64,000 bases of DNA from assembly GCA_965223255.1 (NCBI GenBank), contig CBDCWA010000004.1, positions 2,232,001 to 2,296,000 on the forward strand, in the 5' to 3' direction. Below the pieces are notes generated by a model that was not told the origin of the DNA, searched no databases, and saw only the letters and a list, made by a program, of their open reading frames with translations. Positions within the stretch are counted from its first letter, which is position 1. Each line of letters starts with the position of its first letter. The stretch is from CBDCWA01 sp965223255. GTDB lineage: Bacteria; Pseudomonadota; Alphaproteobacteria; Rhizobiales; Hyphomicrobiaceae. A program made the position numbers and the translations under genes. Shown here one piece after another: positions 26,511 through 34,753 of this stretch.

Positions 26511-26846
26511 ATGCAAGACGGTGAGGAACTCGAAGACGTAAAAGCGGATGAGACCGCTGAACAAATACCGCCGGCGCCCGCGTTTGGTAGCTGCTGCAAT
26601 GAACTTGCCGAGGCGCTCGCCAGCGAAGGGTTTGAGTCATTGTTCACCATTGGCCAGGACAGCGTTTTGTTCTTGTCGGTTGGTGAAGTCGATGTCGAAG
26701 GCGACCAGCGCACCTTTGTTGATCACCCGGTTTTCTATTGCCCGTTTTGCGGCACCAGTTTGCAGACCAGAGACGAGGTCATGGCCAAGCTCGAGCCAAG
26801 AGACGAAGCAGCCCTGGAAAAGCCCGCTGAAAACGGCGAATGCTAA
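26511..26846 (+). CDS. Unknown 111-residue CxxC protein inserted between atpD and atpC
   Basis: I do not recognise this small acidic protein. The first 25 residues are Asp/Glu-rich and look disordered. Residues 27-28 are Cys-Cys; near residue 78 is FYCPFCGTSLQT, a CPxCG motif typical of zinc ribbons or redox centres; the last residue is Cys. It lies 70 bases after atpD and 26 bases before atpC on the same strand, so it is very probably co-transcribed with the ATP synthase genes. Alphaproteobacterial F1 operons normally have atpC directly after atpD. Possible roles include an assembly or regulatory factor, but nothing proves a link beyond position. The reading frame has the codon use of its neighbours. 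Confidence 0.75.
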   Translation: MQDGEELEDVKADETAEQIPPAPAFGSCCNELAEALASEGFESLFTIGQDSVLFLSVGEVDVEGDQRTFVDHPVFYCPFCGTSLQTRDEVMAKLEPRDEAALEKPAENGEC

Positions 26847-26872
26847 GAGACGATTTTGTAAGGTAGAAGAGC

Positions 26873-27259
26873 ATGGCAGAGACGTTCAAATTTGAACTTG
26901 TAAGCCCTGAGCGGGTTGTCCTCGAAGCCGATGCGGAACAGGTGGTCGTACCTGGGTCTGAAGGCGACTTCGCGATACTTCCCCAGCATGCGCCAATTGT
27001 CTCGACGCTGCGCCCCGGCATTCTCAACATCGACCTGCCTGACGGGAGTAAAAGAGTTTATGTCGATGGCGGCTTTGCACAGATGGACAACGAGACGCTG
27101 ACAATACTCGTTGAGCGCAGCCTTGTCGTTGATGAGGTGGACGCGGATACAATTGCAGACGAGGTTGCAGCGGCAGAAAAAGCGCTTTCAGGGGCAACAT
27201 CGGATGAAGCCGTCAAGGCGGCCAATGATGCCCTCAGCGCTCTGAAGACCCTGCGGTAG
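26873..27259 (+). CDS. atpC: ATP synthase F1 epsilon subunit
   Basis: A 128-residue epsilon subunit, part of the central stalk and inhibitory to ATP hydrolysis. The beta-sandwich domain (FKFELVSPERVVLEADAEQV, GDFAILPQHAPIVSTLRPG) and the short C-terminal helical hairpin are as expected. It closes the F1 operon. No Fo genes (atpB, E, F) are in this window; in this group they normally lie elsewhere. Confidence 0.95.
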   Translation: MAETFKFELVSPERVVLEADAEQVVVPGSEGDFAILPQHAPIVSTLRPGILNIDLPDGSKRVYVDGGFAQMDNETLTILVERSLVVDEVDADTIADEVAAAEKALSGATSDEAVKAANDALSALKTLR

Positions 27260-27390
27260 GCGTCAAGCCACCCAACTAATTGGCAAATCGTTTCGAGAAA
27301 TCCGTCGTCCTCGGACTTGCAGGGGTGCCTTCGGCTCGCTAGCATCCAAGCCGCGATCCAGCAAGCACTTGACCGGCAATGAGGACAGCG

Positions 27391-28212
27391 ATGCCAAAGC
27401 GTCTCAGTCAGGACCAGATCGAATACTTTGAAGTAAATGGTTTTTTGGGCCCTATCGATCTTCTGACGTCCGATGAGGCGCGCGACATACGCCGGCACGT
27501 GGAAGTGGTAGAAGCGCGGTTGGGCGATCAGATGCAGAAGCATTGCCAGATTAAGGCGCACCTGCCGTTCCCCTTTCTCTATGATTTGGTCTCGCACCCG
27601 AAACTCCTCGATGCCGTCGAAGACGTCATTGGCCCGGATATTCTGTGCTGGGGCTCGAGCTTTTTTCAAAAAGAAGCTGGCGATGAAAGGTTTGTGTCTT
27701 GGCACCAAGACTCATTTTATTACGGCCTTGAACCGCCCGACACCCTAACCGCCTGGCTTGCTATTTCAGAGGCTTCACTTAAGGCGGGTTGCATGCGTTT
27801 CCTGCCCGGATCGCACGGGCGTGGCGTGCAGGTCCATGAAGAGTACAAATCAGACTCCAACCTGCTATCGCGCGGCCAGACGATCGCGGGCATTGACGAA
27901 GCAGCAGCCATACCTGTGCCCTTGAGGGCCGGCCAATTCTCATTCCACAAGGAAGATACGCTGCACGCGTCCGATCCCAATCGTACGGATGATCGCCGCA
28001 TTGGTCTGTCGATCCATTATGTAGCGCCATATGTGCGCGAGACGGCGTTCCCGGGAGCCAGCGCCATTTTGATGCGCGGCGAGGACCGTTACGGTCATTG
28101 GTTGCCAGAGATGCGCCCTAAGCAGGATTTTGACCCTGACTGCATGGCAGAGCTGCAACGGGTGTTGACGATGTATCGCACCGCGCCGTCGGATCGCCGG
28201 CAACCAGCATGA
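27391..28212 (+). CDS. Phytanoyl-CoA dioxygenase (PhyH) family Fe(II)/2-oxoglutarate enzyme
   Basis: A 273-residue double-stranded beta-helix oxygenase of the PhyH family. The iron-binding facial triad is visible as WHQDSFYYG (H-x-D) and, about 100 residues later, HASDPNRTDDRRIGLSIHY with the distal His and the 2-oxoglutarate-binding Arg. Family members hydroxylate diverse small molecules, so the substrate is not predictable. The start is ATG 27391 because GAGGA lies five bases before it; ATG 27379 is also in frame. It follows the ATP synthase operon by 131 bases. Confidence 0.88.
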   Translation: MPKRLSQDQIEYFEVNGFLGPIDLLTSDEARDIRRHVEVVEARLGDQMQKHCQIKAHLPFPFLYDLVSHPKLLDAVEDVIGPDILCWGSSFFQKEAGDERFVSWHQDSFYYGLEPPDTLTAWLAISEASLKAGCMRFLPGSHGRGVQVHEEYKSDSNLLSRGQTIAGIDEAAAIPVPLRAGQFSFHKEDTLHASDPNRTDDRRIGLSIHYVAPYVRETAFPGASAILMRGEDRYGHWLPEMRPKQDFDPDCMAELQRVLTMYRTAPSDRRQPA

Positions 28213-28223
28213 GCCGCCACGTC

Positions 28224-28757
28224 TTATGATCGATCGCGCCGAGTTTTTGCATTAATAAGTGGGCGGAAGTAATCCTGTGCAGCCACATAGACGCCGCGCT
28301 TGAACGGGACGATATTGTCAGTGATAGCCTCGAATGCGATCCATTGCCATTTGTCGAATTCTGGTTTCTGACCCGTCTGTTCGATATTCACTTCACTATC
28401 GTCACCTAGAAAGCGCATCGCGAACCATTTCATCTTCTGGCCGCGAAACTTTCCGCCCCATGCGACGCCGATCAGATGGTCGGGCAGGTCGTAATAAAAC
28501 CAGTCCGATGTCTCATCAATGATTTCAACGCTTGTCAGGCCTGTTTCTTCTCTCAACTCACGTAGTGCAGCGGTCTTTGGATCTTCACCATCATCAATGC
28601 CGCCTTGCGGCATCTGCCACCACGTCCCTTCCCCTTCTGCATCACCGGGCATGTCTGCGCGACGCCCGACCCAAACGTCATCCTGCCGATTAAGCACCAT
28701 AATGCCAACGCACGGGCGATACCCAAGCGCCTTAGAATCCGAGCTATTATTCATCAC
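28224..28757 (-). CDS. rppH: RNA pyrophosphohydrolase (Nudix)
   Basis: A 177-residue Nudix hydrolase of the RppH/NudH type, which removes pyrophosphate from RNA 5' ends or hydrolyses diadenosine polyphosphates. The Nudix box GGIDDGEDPKTAALREL followed by REETGL is complete, and the RppH-typical YRPCVGIMVLNRQDDVWVGRR start and WWQMPQGGID segment are present. It is convergent with the PhyH gene. Length matches the family. Confidence 0.93.
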   Translation of the reverse strand: MMNNSSDSKALGYRPCVGIMVLNRQDDVWVGRRADMPGDAEGEGTWWQMPQGGIDDGEDPKTAALRELREETGLTSVEIIDETSDWFYYDLPDHLIGVAWGGKFRGQKMKWFAMRFLGDDSEVNIEQTGQKPEFDKWQWIAFEAITDNIVPFKRGVYVAAQDYFRPLINAKTRRDRS

Positions 28758-28859
28758 TTTGCATCCTGAACCTGCGCCAATGACGCCATTGCCACGCCTG
28801 CTGGCCTAGGCTAATTGATGACCGAATTCCGCAAATTTCAAAAATCGTAGGAGCGCCTG

Positions 28860-29153
28860 ATGGCCAAAGGATATTGGATTGCCCACGTTACTGTCACCAA
28901 CCAAGAGAGCTATCAAGAGTATGTAAAGACCAATGCAGCACCGATTGCCAAGTTCGGAGGAAAATTTTTGGCACGCGGCGGCAAGTATGAGACCAAAAAG
29001 GGTCTCGAGCGCGAACGTCACGTCATCGTTGAATTTCCGAGCTTTGAAGACGCCAAGGCCTGCTACGAGGACCCCGACTATCAAATTGCCCGCAAGCATC
29101 AAGAGGCTGGCGCCGACGTTGATACGGTGATTGTTGAGGGGCTGGACGACTAG
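28860..29153 (+). CDS. DUF1330-family small protein
   Basis: A 97-residue protein of the DUF1330 family, an alpha/beta ferredoxin-like fold of unknown function. The family pattern GYWIAHVTVTNQESYQEYVK, with KFGGKFLARGGKYE and VIVEFPSFEDAKACYEDPDYQ, is clear. A strong AGGAGCG site precedes the ATG. No specific functional link to the surrounding genes is evident. Confidence 0.88.
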   Translation: MAKGYWIAHVTVTNQESYQEYVKTNAAPIAKFGGKFLARGGKYETKKGLERERHVIVEFPSFEDAKACYEDPDYQIARKHQEAGADVDTVIVEGLDD

Positions 29154-29226
29154 AGCAATAACCGAACTGACGCCATGTTGAGCATTGCACAGATCGGCTT
29201 GTGCTCTAGAGCCCGACAGCTTTTGT

Positions 29227-29799
29227 TCACCCGTTCCAATCGCTGACGATTTTGTCGAGTTCGGGCCGCCGTCGTTCGACCGGCCGGTCAATTGGCGTGC
29301 CGATAAAGATAAACGCGATTATCTCGGTGTCGGGCCCGTGGCCAAGGGCTGCTTTTACGTCAGCATGATAGGCCGGCCACTGGGTGATCCATTGCGCCCC
29401 GAAACCCATCGCATTCGCGGCATGCAGGATATTCATACACAGCGCGCCGCCTGATAGCTTCTGTTCCATAAGCGGAATGCGGTCGGCTTTTTCCATATTG
29501 GGCTGGGCGGTAACCACCATGAGAACCGGGGCCCGTTGCGGCCGCATGCGTTCGATTTCGATATGGCGCTCTAGGGCATCAGGGTTTTCGCGTTTGAAAA
29601 TTTCAACATAGAGCTCGCCGAGCGCCTTGCGGCCCTGTTCGCCGATGATCTGGATCCGCCATGGCGTGCACATAGAATGGTCTGGCACACGCATGCCGGC
29701 CGTTAATATTGTTTTGAGTTGGTCCTCTGTCGGGCCGGGTTCGCCAAGCTTGTCAACGACAACCGAGCGCCGTGTCAGGAGAAGATCGAGTGCATCCAT
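29227..29799 (-). CDS. Nitroreductase-family flavoprotein (YdjA-like)
   Basis: A 190-residue FMN-dependent nitroreductase-like protein, closest in look to the YdjA/TdsD-type subgroup. It begins MDALDLLLTRRSVVVDKLGEPGP, with the FMN-phosphate Arg pair, and has GGALCMNILHAANAMGFGAQWITQWPAY in the conserved C-terminal flavin-binding helix. The start is set at 29799; an ATG at 29832 adds an unconserved 11 residues. The physiological substrate is unknown. It is divergent from the enoyl-CoA hydratase gene. Confidence 0.88.
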   Translation of the reverse strand: MDALDLLLTRRSVVVDKLGEPGPTEDQLKTILTAGMRVPDHSMCTPWRIQIIGEQGRKALGELYVEIFKRENPDALERHIEIERMRPQRAPVLMVVTAQPNMEKADRIPLMEQKLSGGALCMNILHAANAMGFGAQWITQWPAYHADVKAALGHGPDTEIIAFIFIGTPIDRPVERRRPELDKIVSDWNG

Positions 29800-29977
29800 T
29801 TGCAAATTCCGGGTCGTGCCTATTGATCTCATTGCATGCGATGGCGCACTATCGCCGCCAGTGCATTATGGACGCTGGCTTAGCGCACAACTTTGTCCAC
29901 TGCAATCTCCGCATTCATAATGCGGCATGGATCGCGGAACAAGGCGACTTAGACCAGCCCGGCAAGAAAGACTTCTG

Positions 29978-30772
29978 ATGCAACTCTCAACCTCTCATAT
30001 GATTGGCGAAAAGGATGGCGTTATCGGCTGGATGACGTTCAACAACCCTGAACGCCACAACGCCATTTCATATGAAATGCGCCAGGCAATCCTTGAAATT
30101 TTAGCTGATTTCGAGCGTGACAGCGCGGTTCGGGTCATCGTTCTCAAGGGGGCAGGCGAGCGGGCATTCGTTTCCGGTTCCGACATATCCCAGTTTGACA
30201 AACGCCGCGCCACGCCGGACCAGCAACAAGAGTATTCAGCTATGTCCCAGCGGGTGCAAGCGGCCTACGAGGCTCTCACCAAGCCCCTCGTTGCGATGAT
30301 TCGTGGCTATTGCCTGGGCGGCGGCCTCGCAACCGCGCTCAACGCAGACATCCGCATTGCTGCAGAGGATGCGCAATTTGGCATCCCTGCCGGTCGTTTG
30401 GGCATCGCCTACAACCCTGATGGCGTCAAGCGTTTGGTCGATTTGGTGGGGCCGTCCAGAACCAAGGAAATCTTGTTCACGGCCAAGCGGTTTTCAGCGG
30501 TTGAGGCTTACGATATGGGCCTCATCAACAAGGTCGTGCCGACCGGGCAACTTGAAGCGACAGTGCGCGAACTGGCCGAAACCATCGCCGCCAATGCACC
30601 GTTGTCATTGCACGCCTCCAAAATCTTGGTCGATGAAGCCGTCAAGGACCTCGAAGACCGCAATTTGGAGCTGTGTAATTCAGCCGTACAGACATGCATG
30701 CAGAGCGAAGACTATAAGGAAGGCCGCACGGCGTTTATGGAGAAGCGCAAGCCGGTCTGGAAGGGCCGCTAA
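29978..30772 (+). CDS. Enoyl-CoA hydratase/isomerase family protein
   Basis: A 264-residue crotonase-fold protein. Oxyanion-hole sequences RAFVSGSDISQFD and YCLGGGLATALNADIRIA are present, with PAGRLGIAYNPDGVKRLVDLVG in the active-site region. The likely reaction is hydration or isomerisation of an acyl-CoA, but members of this superfamily vary widely. Start ATG at 29978; an upstream ATG at 29927 is unconserved. It is a single gene as far as the window shows. Confidence 0.9.
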   Translation: MQLSTSHMIGEKDGVIGWMTFNNPERHNAISYEMRQAILEILADFERDSAVRVIVLKGAGERAFVSGSDISQFDKRRATPDQQQEYSAMSQRVQAAYEALTKPLVAMIRGYCLGGGLATALNADIRIAAEDAQFGIPAGRLGIAYNPDGVKRLVDLVGPSRTKEILFTAKRFSAVEAYDMGLINKVVPTGQLEATVRELAETIAANAPLSLHASKILVDEAVKDLEDRNLELCNSAVQTCMQSEDYKEGRTAFMEKRKPVWKGR

Positions 30773-31138
30773 AGATATCATCTGCACTAGCGCCGAGCCG
30801 CCGCCCGGCCCGCTAGCAGGAAATTACCGATCTTGTCTGCTTCTCATGCGGGCCCGCCGGCCGTCAGTTGACCGGCCAAATGCTGTACGTCAACGAAGCG
30901 AACGATACGCCTATCGCGCGAGGCCCCGGTCGCCTTTGATCTGTCGTCTGCAGGCCGTGCCTGCCTCGCCCATAAAAATGTCCATTTTCATTCCCTATTT
31001 GTGGTTCGAAAAGCCAGCGCGATTCGTTTTGCATAAACGGTTGCCACGCCAATATTCAAAAAACTCCAATTGGTCATAACAATTAAGAATTCCGATAATT
31101 GAATAACGACGAGCTTAAAACAAAGCATACAGAAAAAT
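30773..31138 (+). other. Intergenic region upstream of the multihaem cytochrome operon
   Basis: 366 bases with no credible gene. The last 120 bases are AT-rich (A-tracts and AATT segments), in contrast to the GC-rich first part, and are the likely promoter region of the operon starting at 31139. No convincing terminator hairpin for the upstream hydratase was seen. Confidence 0.5.
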
Positions 31139-32197
31139 ATGTTACGTATGAGCATAATGGGATTAACAGCATCCTATTTGACGATGACGGCCAATAAAAT
31201 GGGCGTCAAAATGCTCGCACTTCTGGCGGCAATATTTTTTGCGTTGGCGCTGTGTTTCACGCCTCACGCACTGTCTGAAGGTGCCGTTGAGGGCCCTAAT
31301 GCCTGCGTGGAATGCCACAAGGAAGAAGGTGAGCTTTGGAAGAAAACTCACCACTATAAAACGTTTCGCAGCATGCCGCGGAGTAAGGAGGCGCGAGACA
31401 TTTCACGCAAACTGGGCATTCGCCGTCTAAAGACCAGCAAGCTTTGTCTCACATGTCATTTTACGACACAAAAAGTGAGAAACCGAAGCCGCGTAATTGC
31501 CGGAATTTCTTGCGAATCTTGTCACGGAAAGGGTCAGAAATACATTGAAGTCCATTCCGGTTTTAGCGGTAAAGCAAACAAGGAATCGGAGCCAAAATCA
31601 CTTGCAAGAACACGCTGGTCCAAATCAGAGGCAGCCGGGATGATCAGGCCAAAGGCGCTCTATAAGACGGCCAAGACCTGCCTTGGCTGCCATTTAGTGC
31701 CACAGGAAAAACTTGTAAATGTTGGCGGTCATCCTGCGGGAAGTCCGTTCGAATTGGTGGCCTGGTCGCAAGGTGAGGTACGCCACAACGTCTGGTATTC
31801 GAAAGGCAAGTCCAACAATATCGCGAAAAAGGCGCGTCAGCGGATTATGTATTTGGTTGGCTTGGCGGTGGAATTGGAGAGCGCGCTGCGCGCTGTCGGT
31901 GTGGCAACCAAACGCAAGACATACGCCTTCAAGATGGCACGGCGAGTGGCGGATGCCCGCGACAAGATTGAAAGCCTCTCGAAGGCTCTGCCCAACGTAC
32001 CTGAGCTTGCCCAGATGGTGACACACGGCCGCTCAGCCTGGCTGCGCCTGAATAACAAGAAGTCGCTTCATGCCGCCGCCGATAAGGTCGCAGCAGAAGC
32101 ACGTAAGCTCGCCTCCCGCTATGACGGTAGCAAGTTTGGCAGCATCGACCGATTTTTGCCCACGAAGTCAAAGTATCAGGGAAAACCATCAAGATAA
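31139..32197 (+). CDS. Periplasmic tetrahaem cytochrome c (c554-like)
   Basis: A 352-residue exported cytochrome c with four CxxCH haem sites: CVECH (56-60), CLTCH (103-107), CESCH (125-129) and CLGCH (181-185). The signal peptide is residues about 21-46 (hydrophobic MLALLAAIFFALALCF); the true start could be any of M1, M21 or M25. The order of motifs resembles the cytochrome c554/NrfH-like superfamily of electron-transfer multihaem proteins. The C-terminal 150 residues are haem-free and helical, rich in Lys/Arg. It leads an operon with the CNBD-ferredoxin fusion, a b-type membrane protein and a decahaem protein, suggesting a periplasmic electron carrier. Exact partner unknown. Confidence 0.82.
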   Translation: MLRMSIMGLTASYLTMTANKMGVKMLALLAAIFFALALCFTPHALSEGAVEGPNACVECHKEEGELWKKTHHYKTFRSMPRSKEARDISRKLGIRRLKTSKLCLTCHFTTQKVRNRSRVIAGISCESCHGKGQKYIEVHSGFSGKANKESEPKSLARTRWSKSEAAGMIRPKALYKTAKTCLGCHLVPQEKLVNVGGHPAGSPFELVAWSQGEVRHNVWYSKGKSNNIAKKARQRIMYLVGLAVELESALRAVGVATKRKTYAFKMARRVADARDKIESLSKALPNVPELAQMVTHGRSAWLRLNNKKSLHAAADKVAAEARKLASRYDGSKFGSIDRFLPTKSKYQGKPSR

Positions 32198-32271
32198 TGA
32201 AATACGCCAAAACCTAGAGCGCCAGAGTAGGGGCTTGGGCGTCATTTGGGAAAATGTAGGGGGAAGAGGAT

Positions 32272-33936
32272 TTGGATCACGCTACGTCGTTCATGACGCG
32301 GCTGCGCCGACACACGCCGCAGGGGCGCAATGACTCGCCATCGCCGCAGCGTGTTTCACGCATAAAGCGCTGGGATGTCCCGTTTGCGGCTGAACGATTG
32401 CCGACAGAGCTGATCGACTATGTGTTGGCCAATCCGGCCATGGCGGGCATCGACCCTGCTGATTTTCCGCCTGAATTGGCGCTCAATGATCTCATTGCTA
32501 ACGACACCAGGCCAATCCAACTAAACCGCGGCGACGTTATCTACCGCGCCGGTGAGTTCGGCACCTCCCTTTATCTTGTGTTGTATGGCGTGGTGAAAGA
32601 ACTACGTGCGCCAGCACCATCCAGGCGATCGACAACTATGAACAGACTTGCGAAGTCTGTCGGTTTTGGTCTGGCACCGAGCCAACTATCGACGCGCTCG
32701 CCGGGCGCCGAAGGTGTTCGGACATGCGAATGCGGAGTGATGTTCGGTATCGCAGAAGCCATGAACCGTGGCCCGCGGCGCAGCACGATGGTTGCGGACG
32801 ACGACAACACCGTTGTGCTTGAGATCCGTTGGGCCGGCGCACGGGAACTTCGCCATTTGTCTTCTGCGTTTCGCGCCGTGACGGACCGCCAGCACAGCCA
32901 CGACGCGGTCTGGCAAGCGCTGTCGAATTGCACGGCACTGGAGCATTTGAGCGATCGCACTTTAATTGAGCTCTTTCCCCAGGCACGGTTCGAGTGGTTT
33001 GGCAGCTATGAATGGGGTCATTCCTATTTGCGCGCTATCGACCAATCAGGGATGGGTCAATTGCTCGATCATGAACCTCAGGTTGTCGCCCACGGTGATT
33101 ATCTGGACGAAATCATCATCGTCGAATCGGGCTTATTGCGCGTTACCCAAAATCGTGGCGCCGGCCAGCAGACTGTGGGCTATCTCAACGCCGGTGATTG
33201 CGTCGGACTACCGGCCCCCTTCGGCGATCCAAAATTCAGCCGCGCTGAAACCGATCCGCAGAGCTTCAAGTACGGTCTCTCAGCTATCGGTTATGCCGGC
33301 CTCGTGCGTCTGCCAACCGTTGTCCTAGATCAGGTCCTACAACCCAAGCAGGCCCGGCCGGCATCCCGAAAGGTGCGGGACAATCAGAAAAGTCTGGACT
33401 TTGAGCACCAAAGCCGCGTCGACTTTTCTGTCGATCATCGTTTCGTAAATGGTACGCAGGCAATGGCGATAGACATGGATCGGTGCGTCAACTGCGACGA
33501 ATGCGTGCGCGCCTGTGCCGATACCCATGATGGTGTTGCGCGTTTTGTCCGAACCGGACCAAGTCACGCCAACATCATGATCACACACGCGTGCATGCAC
33601 TGTCAGGATCCGGTTTGCTTGATTGGCTGCCCGACCGGCGCAATTGATCGCCGCCCCGATACCGGCGATGTAACCATAGATGAGTCCCAATGCATTGGCT
33701 GCACGATCTGCGCCAATTCTTGTCCATACGGCAACATCCGCATGGAACCGGCACACACACCCACCAACCGGCCCATTGTCGATGAAAGCGGCCAGGCAGT
33801 CCTGAAGGCCATAAAGTGTGATCTTTGCTATGGCCAAAAAAATGGGCCCGCATGTCATCGCGCCTGCCCACATGACGCGTTGACACGTGTTGACATTGGC
33901 AGTGCGGCGTATCTTGGCAGCCGACGAAAGCGTTGA
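32272..33936 (+). CDS. Fusion of cyclic-nucleotide-binding-like domains with a four-[4Fe-4S] ferredoxin module
   Basis: A 554-residue cytoplasmic protein (no signal peptide). The N-terminal part holds a Crp-like cyclic-nucleotide-binding beta-roll (IQLNRGDVIYRAGEFGTSLYLVLYGVVKEL, about residues 80-115, typical CNBD), and a second similar region (VVAHGDYLDEIIIVESGLLRVTQ, about 270-300). The C-terminal part has 16 Cys in four groups: CVNCDECVRAC (405-415), CMHCQDPVCLIGC (441-453), CIGCTICANSC (474-484) and CDLC...CHRAC (516-532), as in the electron-transfer subunits DmsB/PsrB/HycB. This suggests ligand-controlled electron transfer. The start is TTG at 32272 with GGGGGAAG upstream. Its stop overlaps the next gene region, indicating an operon. 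Whether the CNBD fold binds cNMP or has lost it is unknown. Confidence 0.85.
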   Translation: MDHATSFMTRLRRHTPQGRNDSPSPQRVSRIKRWDVPFAAERLPTELIDYVLANPAMAGIDPADFPPELALNDLIANDTRPIQLNRGDVIYRAGEFGTSLYLVLYGVVKELRAPAPSRRSTTMNRLAKSVGFGLAPSQLSTRSPGAEGVRTCECGVMFGIAEAMNRGPRRSTMVADDDNTVVLEIRWAGARELRHLSSAFRAVTDRQHSHDAVWQALSNCTALEHLSDRTLIELFPQARFEWFGSYEWGHSYLRAIDQSGMGQLLDHEPQVVAHGDYLDEIIIVESGLLRVTQNRGAGQQTVGYLNAGDCVGLPAPFGDPKFSRAETDPQSFKYGLSAIGYAGLVRLPTVVLDQVLQPKQARPASRKVRDNQKSLDFEHQSRVDFSVDHRFVNGTQAMAIDMDRCVNCDECVRACADTHDGVARFVRTGPSHANIMITHACMHCQDPVCLIGCPTGAIDRRPDTGDVTIDESQCIGCTICANSCPYGNIRMEPAHTPTNRPIVDESGQAVLKAIKCDLCYGQKNGPACHRACPHDALTRVDIGSAAYLGSRRKR

Positions 33937-33938
33937 GT

Positions 33939-34751
33939 ATGGCTGGATCGCTCCGCAATGGATTCCTAACGATGATCGCAGTGGCTGCGGCCTACACACT
34001 GATTGTGCTGTGGGATATTAGCTTACGCGATCCACGTTATTTCGATGGTTGGCTCCTCTTCGCTCTAATGGGGCTACAGTTCACCTATCACGTCCGTCGC
34101 GGCAATATCGGCCGTTCTTTGGCAGCGGCGTCGCGCTGGATGAAGTTGCACATCTATGCGGGCTATCTTGTCGTCGCAGTTTTTTTGATTCACACGGATT
34201 TTGCCCTGCCCGACAGCCTGATCGAATGGGTGTTGTGGGCCTTGTTCATGGCGGTTGGCGTAAGCGGCGTAATTGGCGCCTATTTTTCGGCAACCATACC
34301 GGGCCGGCTGGAACTTCAGGCACAAGGCATAGAATTTGACGCTATCCCGCAGGAGCGCGATCGCCTTGCCCGAGAAGTGCACCAGCTCATAAACAACACC
34401 GCCAATCATCCGAATATGCAGGTTCTGACGGAATTCTACGTTTCTACATTGTACGATTTCTTCGATAAGCCGCGTGATGTACTGCGTCACATGCAATATT
34501 CAACCCGGCCGCTTGCACGGCTCACACGCAAACTCGATGGATTAGAAAAGTACTTGGATCCGGACGGTCGCCAGATTTTGCAAGTCGTTCGCCGACTGGT
34601 TGTCTCAAAGAGCTATCTTGATTTCCAATATGCCCAGCAACTGCTGTTGCAGGCATGGCTGTTTGTGCATGTGCCGGCGACCTACGGATTGATTGCCGTA
34701 ACTGTATTGCACGTTATTCATGTCTACGCCTTTACCACCGGGGTGCCATAA
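33939..34751 (+). CDS. Membrane protein with two H-x13-H pairs, probable b-type cytochrome
   Basis: A 270-residue integral membrane protein with about five hydrophobic segments. Histidines at 71/85 and 244/258 lie in predicted helices, each pair 14 residues apart, the spacing that in cytochrome b of bc1/b6f complexes coordinates two stacked b haems. H51 and H261 are further candidates. Residues about 120-230 form a soluble helical loop. I infer a quinone-oxidising or -reducing di-haem b subunit that receives or passes electrons between the cytoplasmic FeS fusion protein and the periplasmic cytochromes. ATG 33939 is used; a TTG six bases upstream is also in frame. It is 2 bases after the previous stop, so the genes are co-transcribed. 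Confidence 0.75.
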   Translation: MAGSLRNGFLTMIAVAAAYTLIVLWDISLRDPRYFDGWLLFALMGLQFTYHVRRGNIGRSLAAASRWMKLHIYAGYLVVAVFLIHTDFALPDSLIEWVLWALFMAVGVSGVIGAYFSATIPGRLELQAQGIEFDAIPQERDRLAREVHQLINNTANHPNMQVLTEFYVSTLYDFFDKPRDVLRHMQYSTRPLARLTRKLDGLEKYLDPDGRQILQVVRRLVVSKSYLDFQYAQQLLLQAWLFVHVPATYGLIAVTVLHVIHVYAFTTGVP

Positions 34752-34753
34752 TC

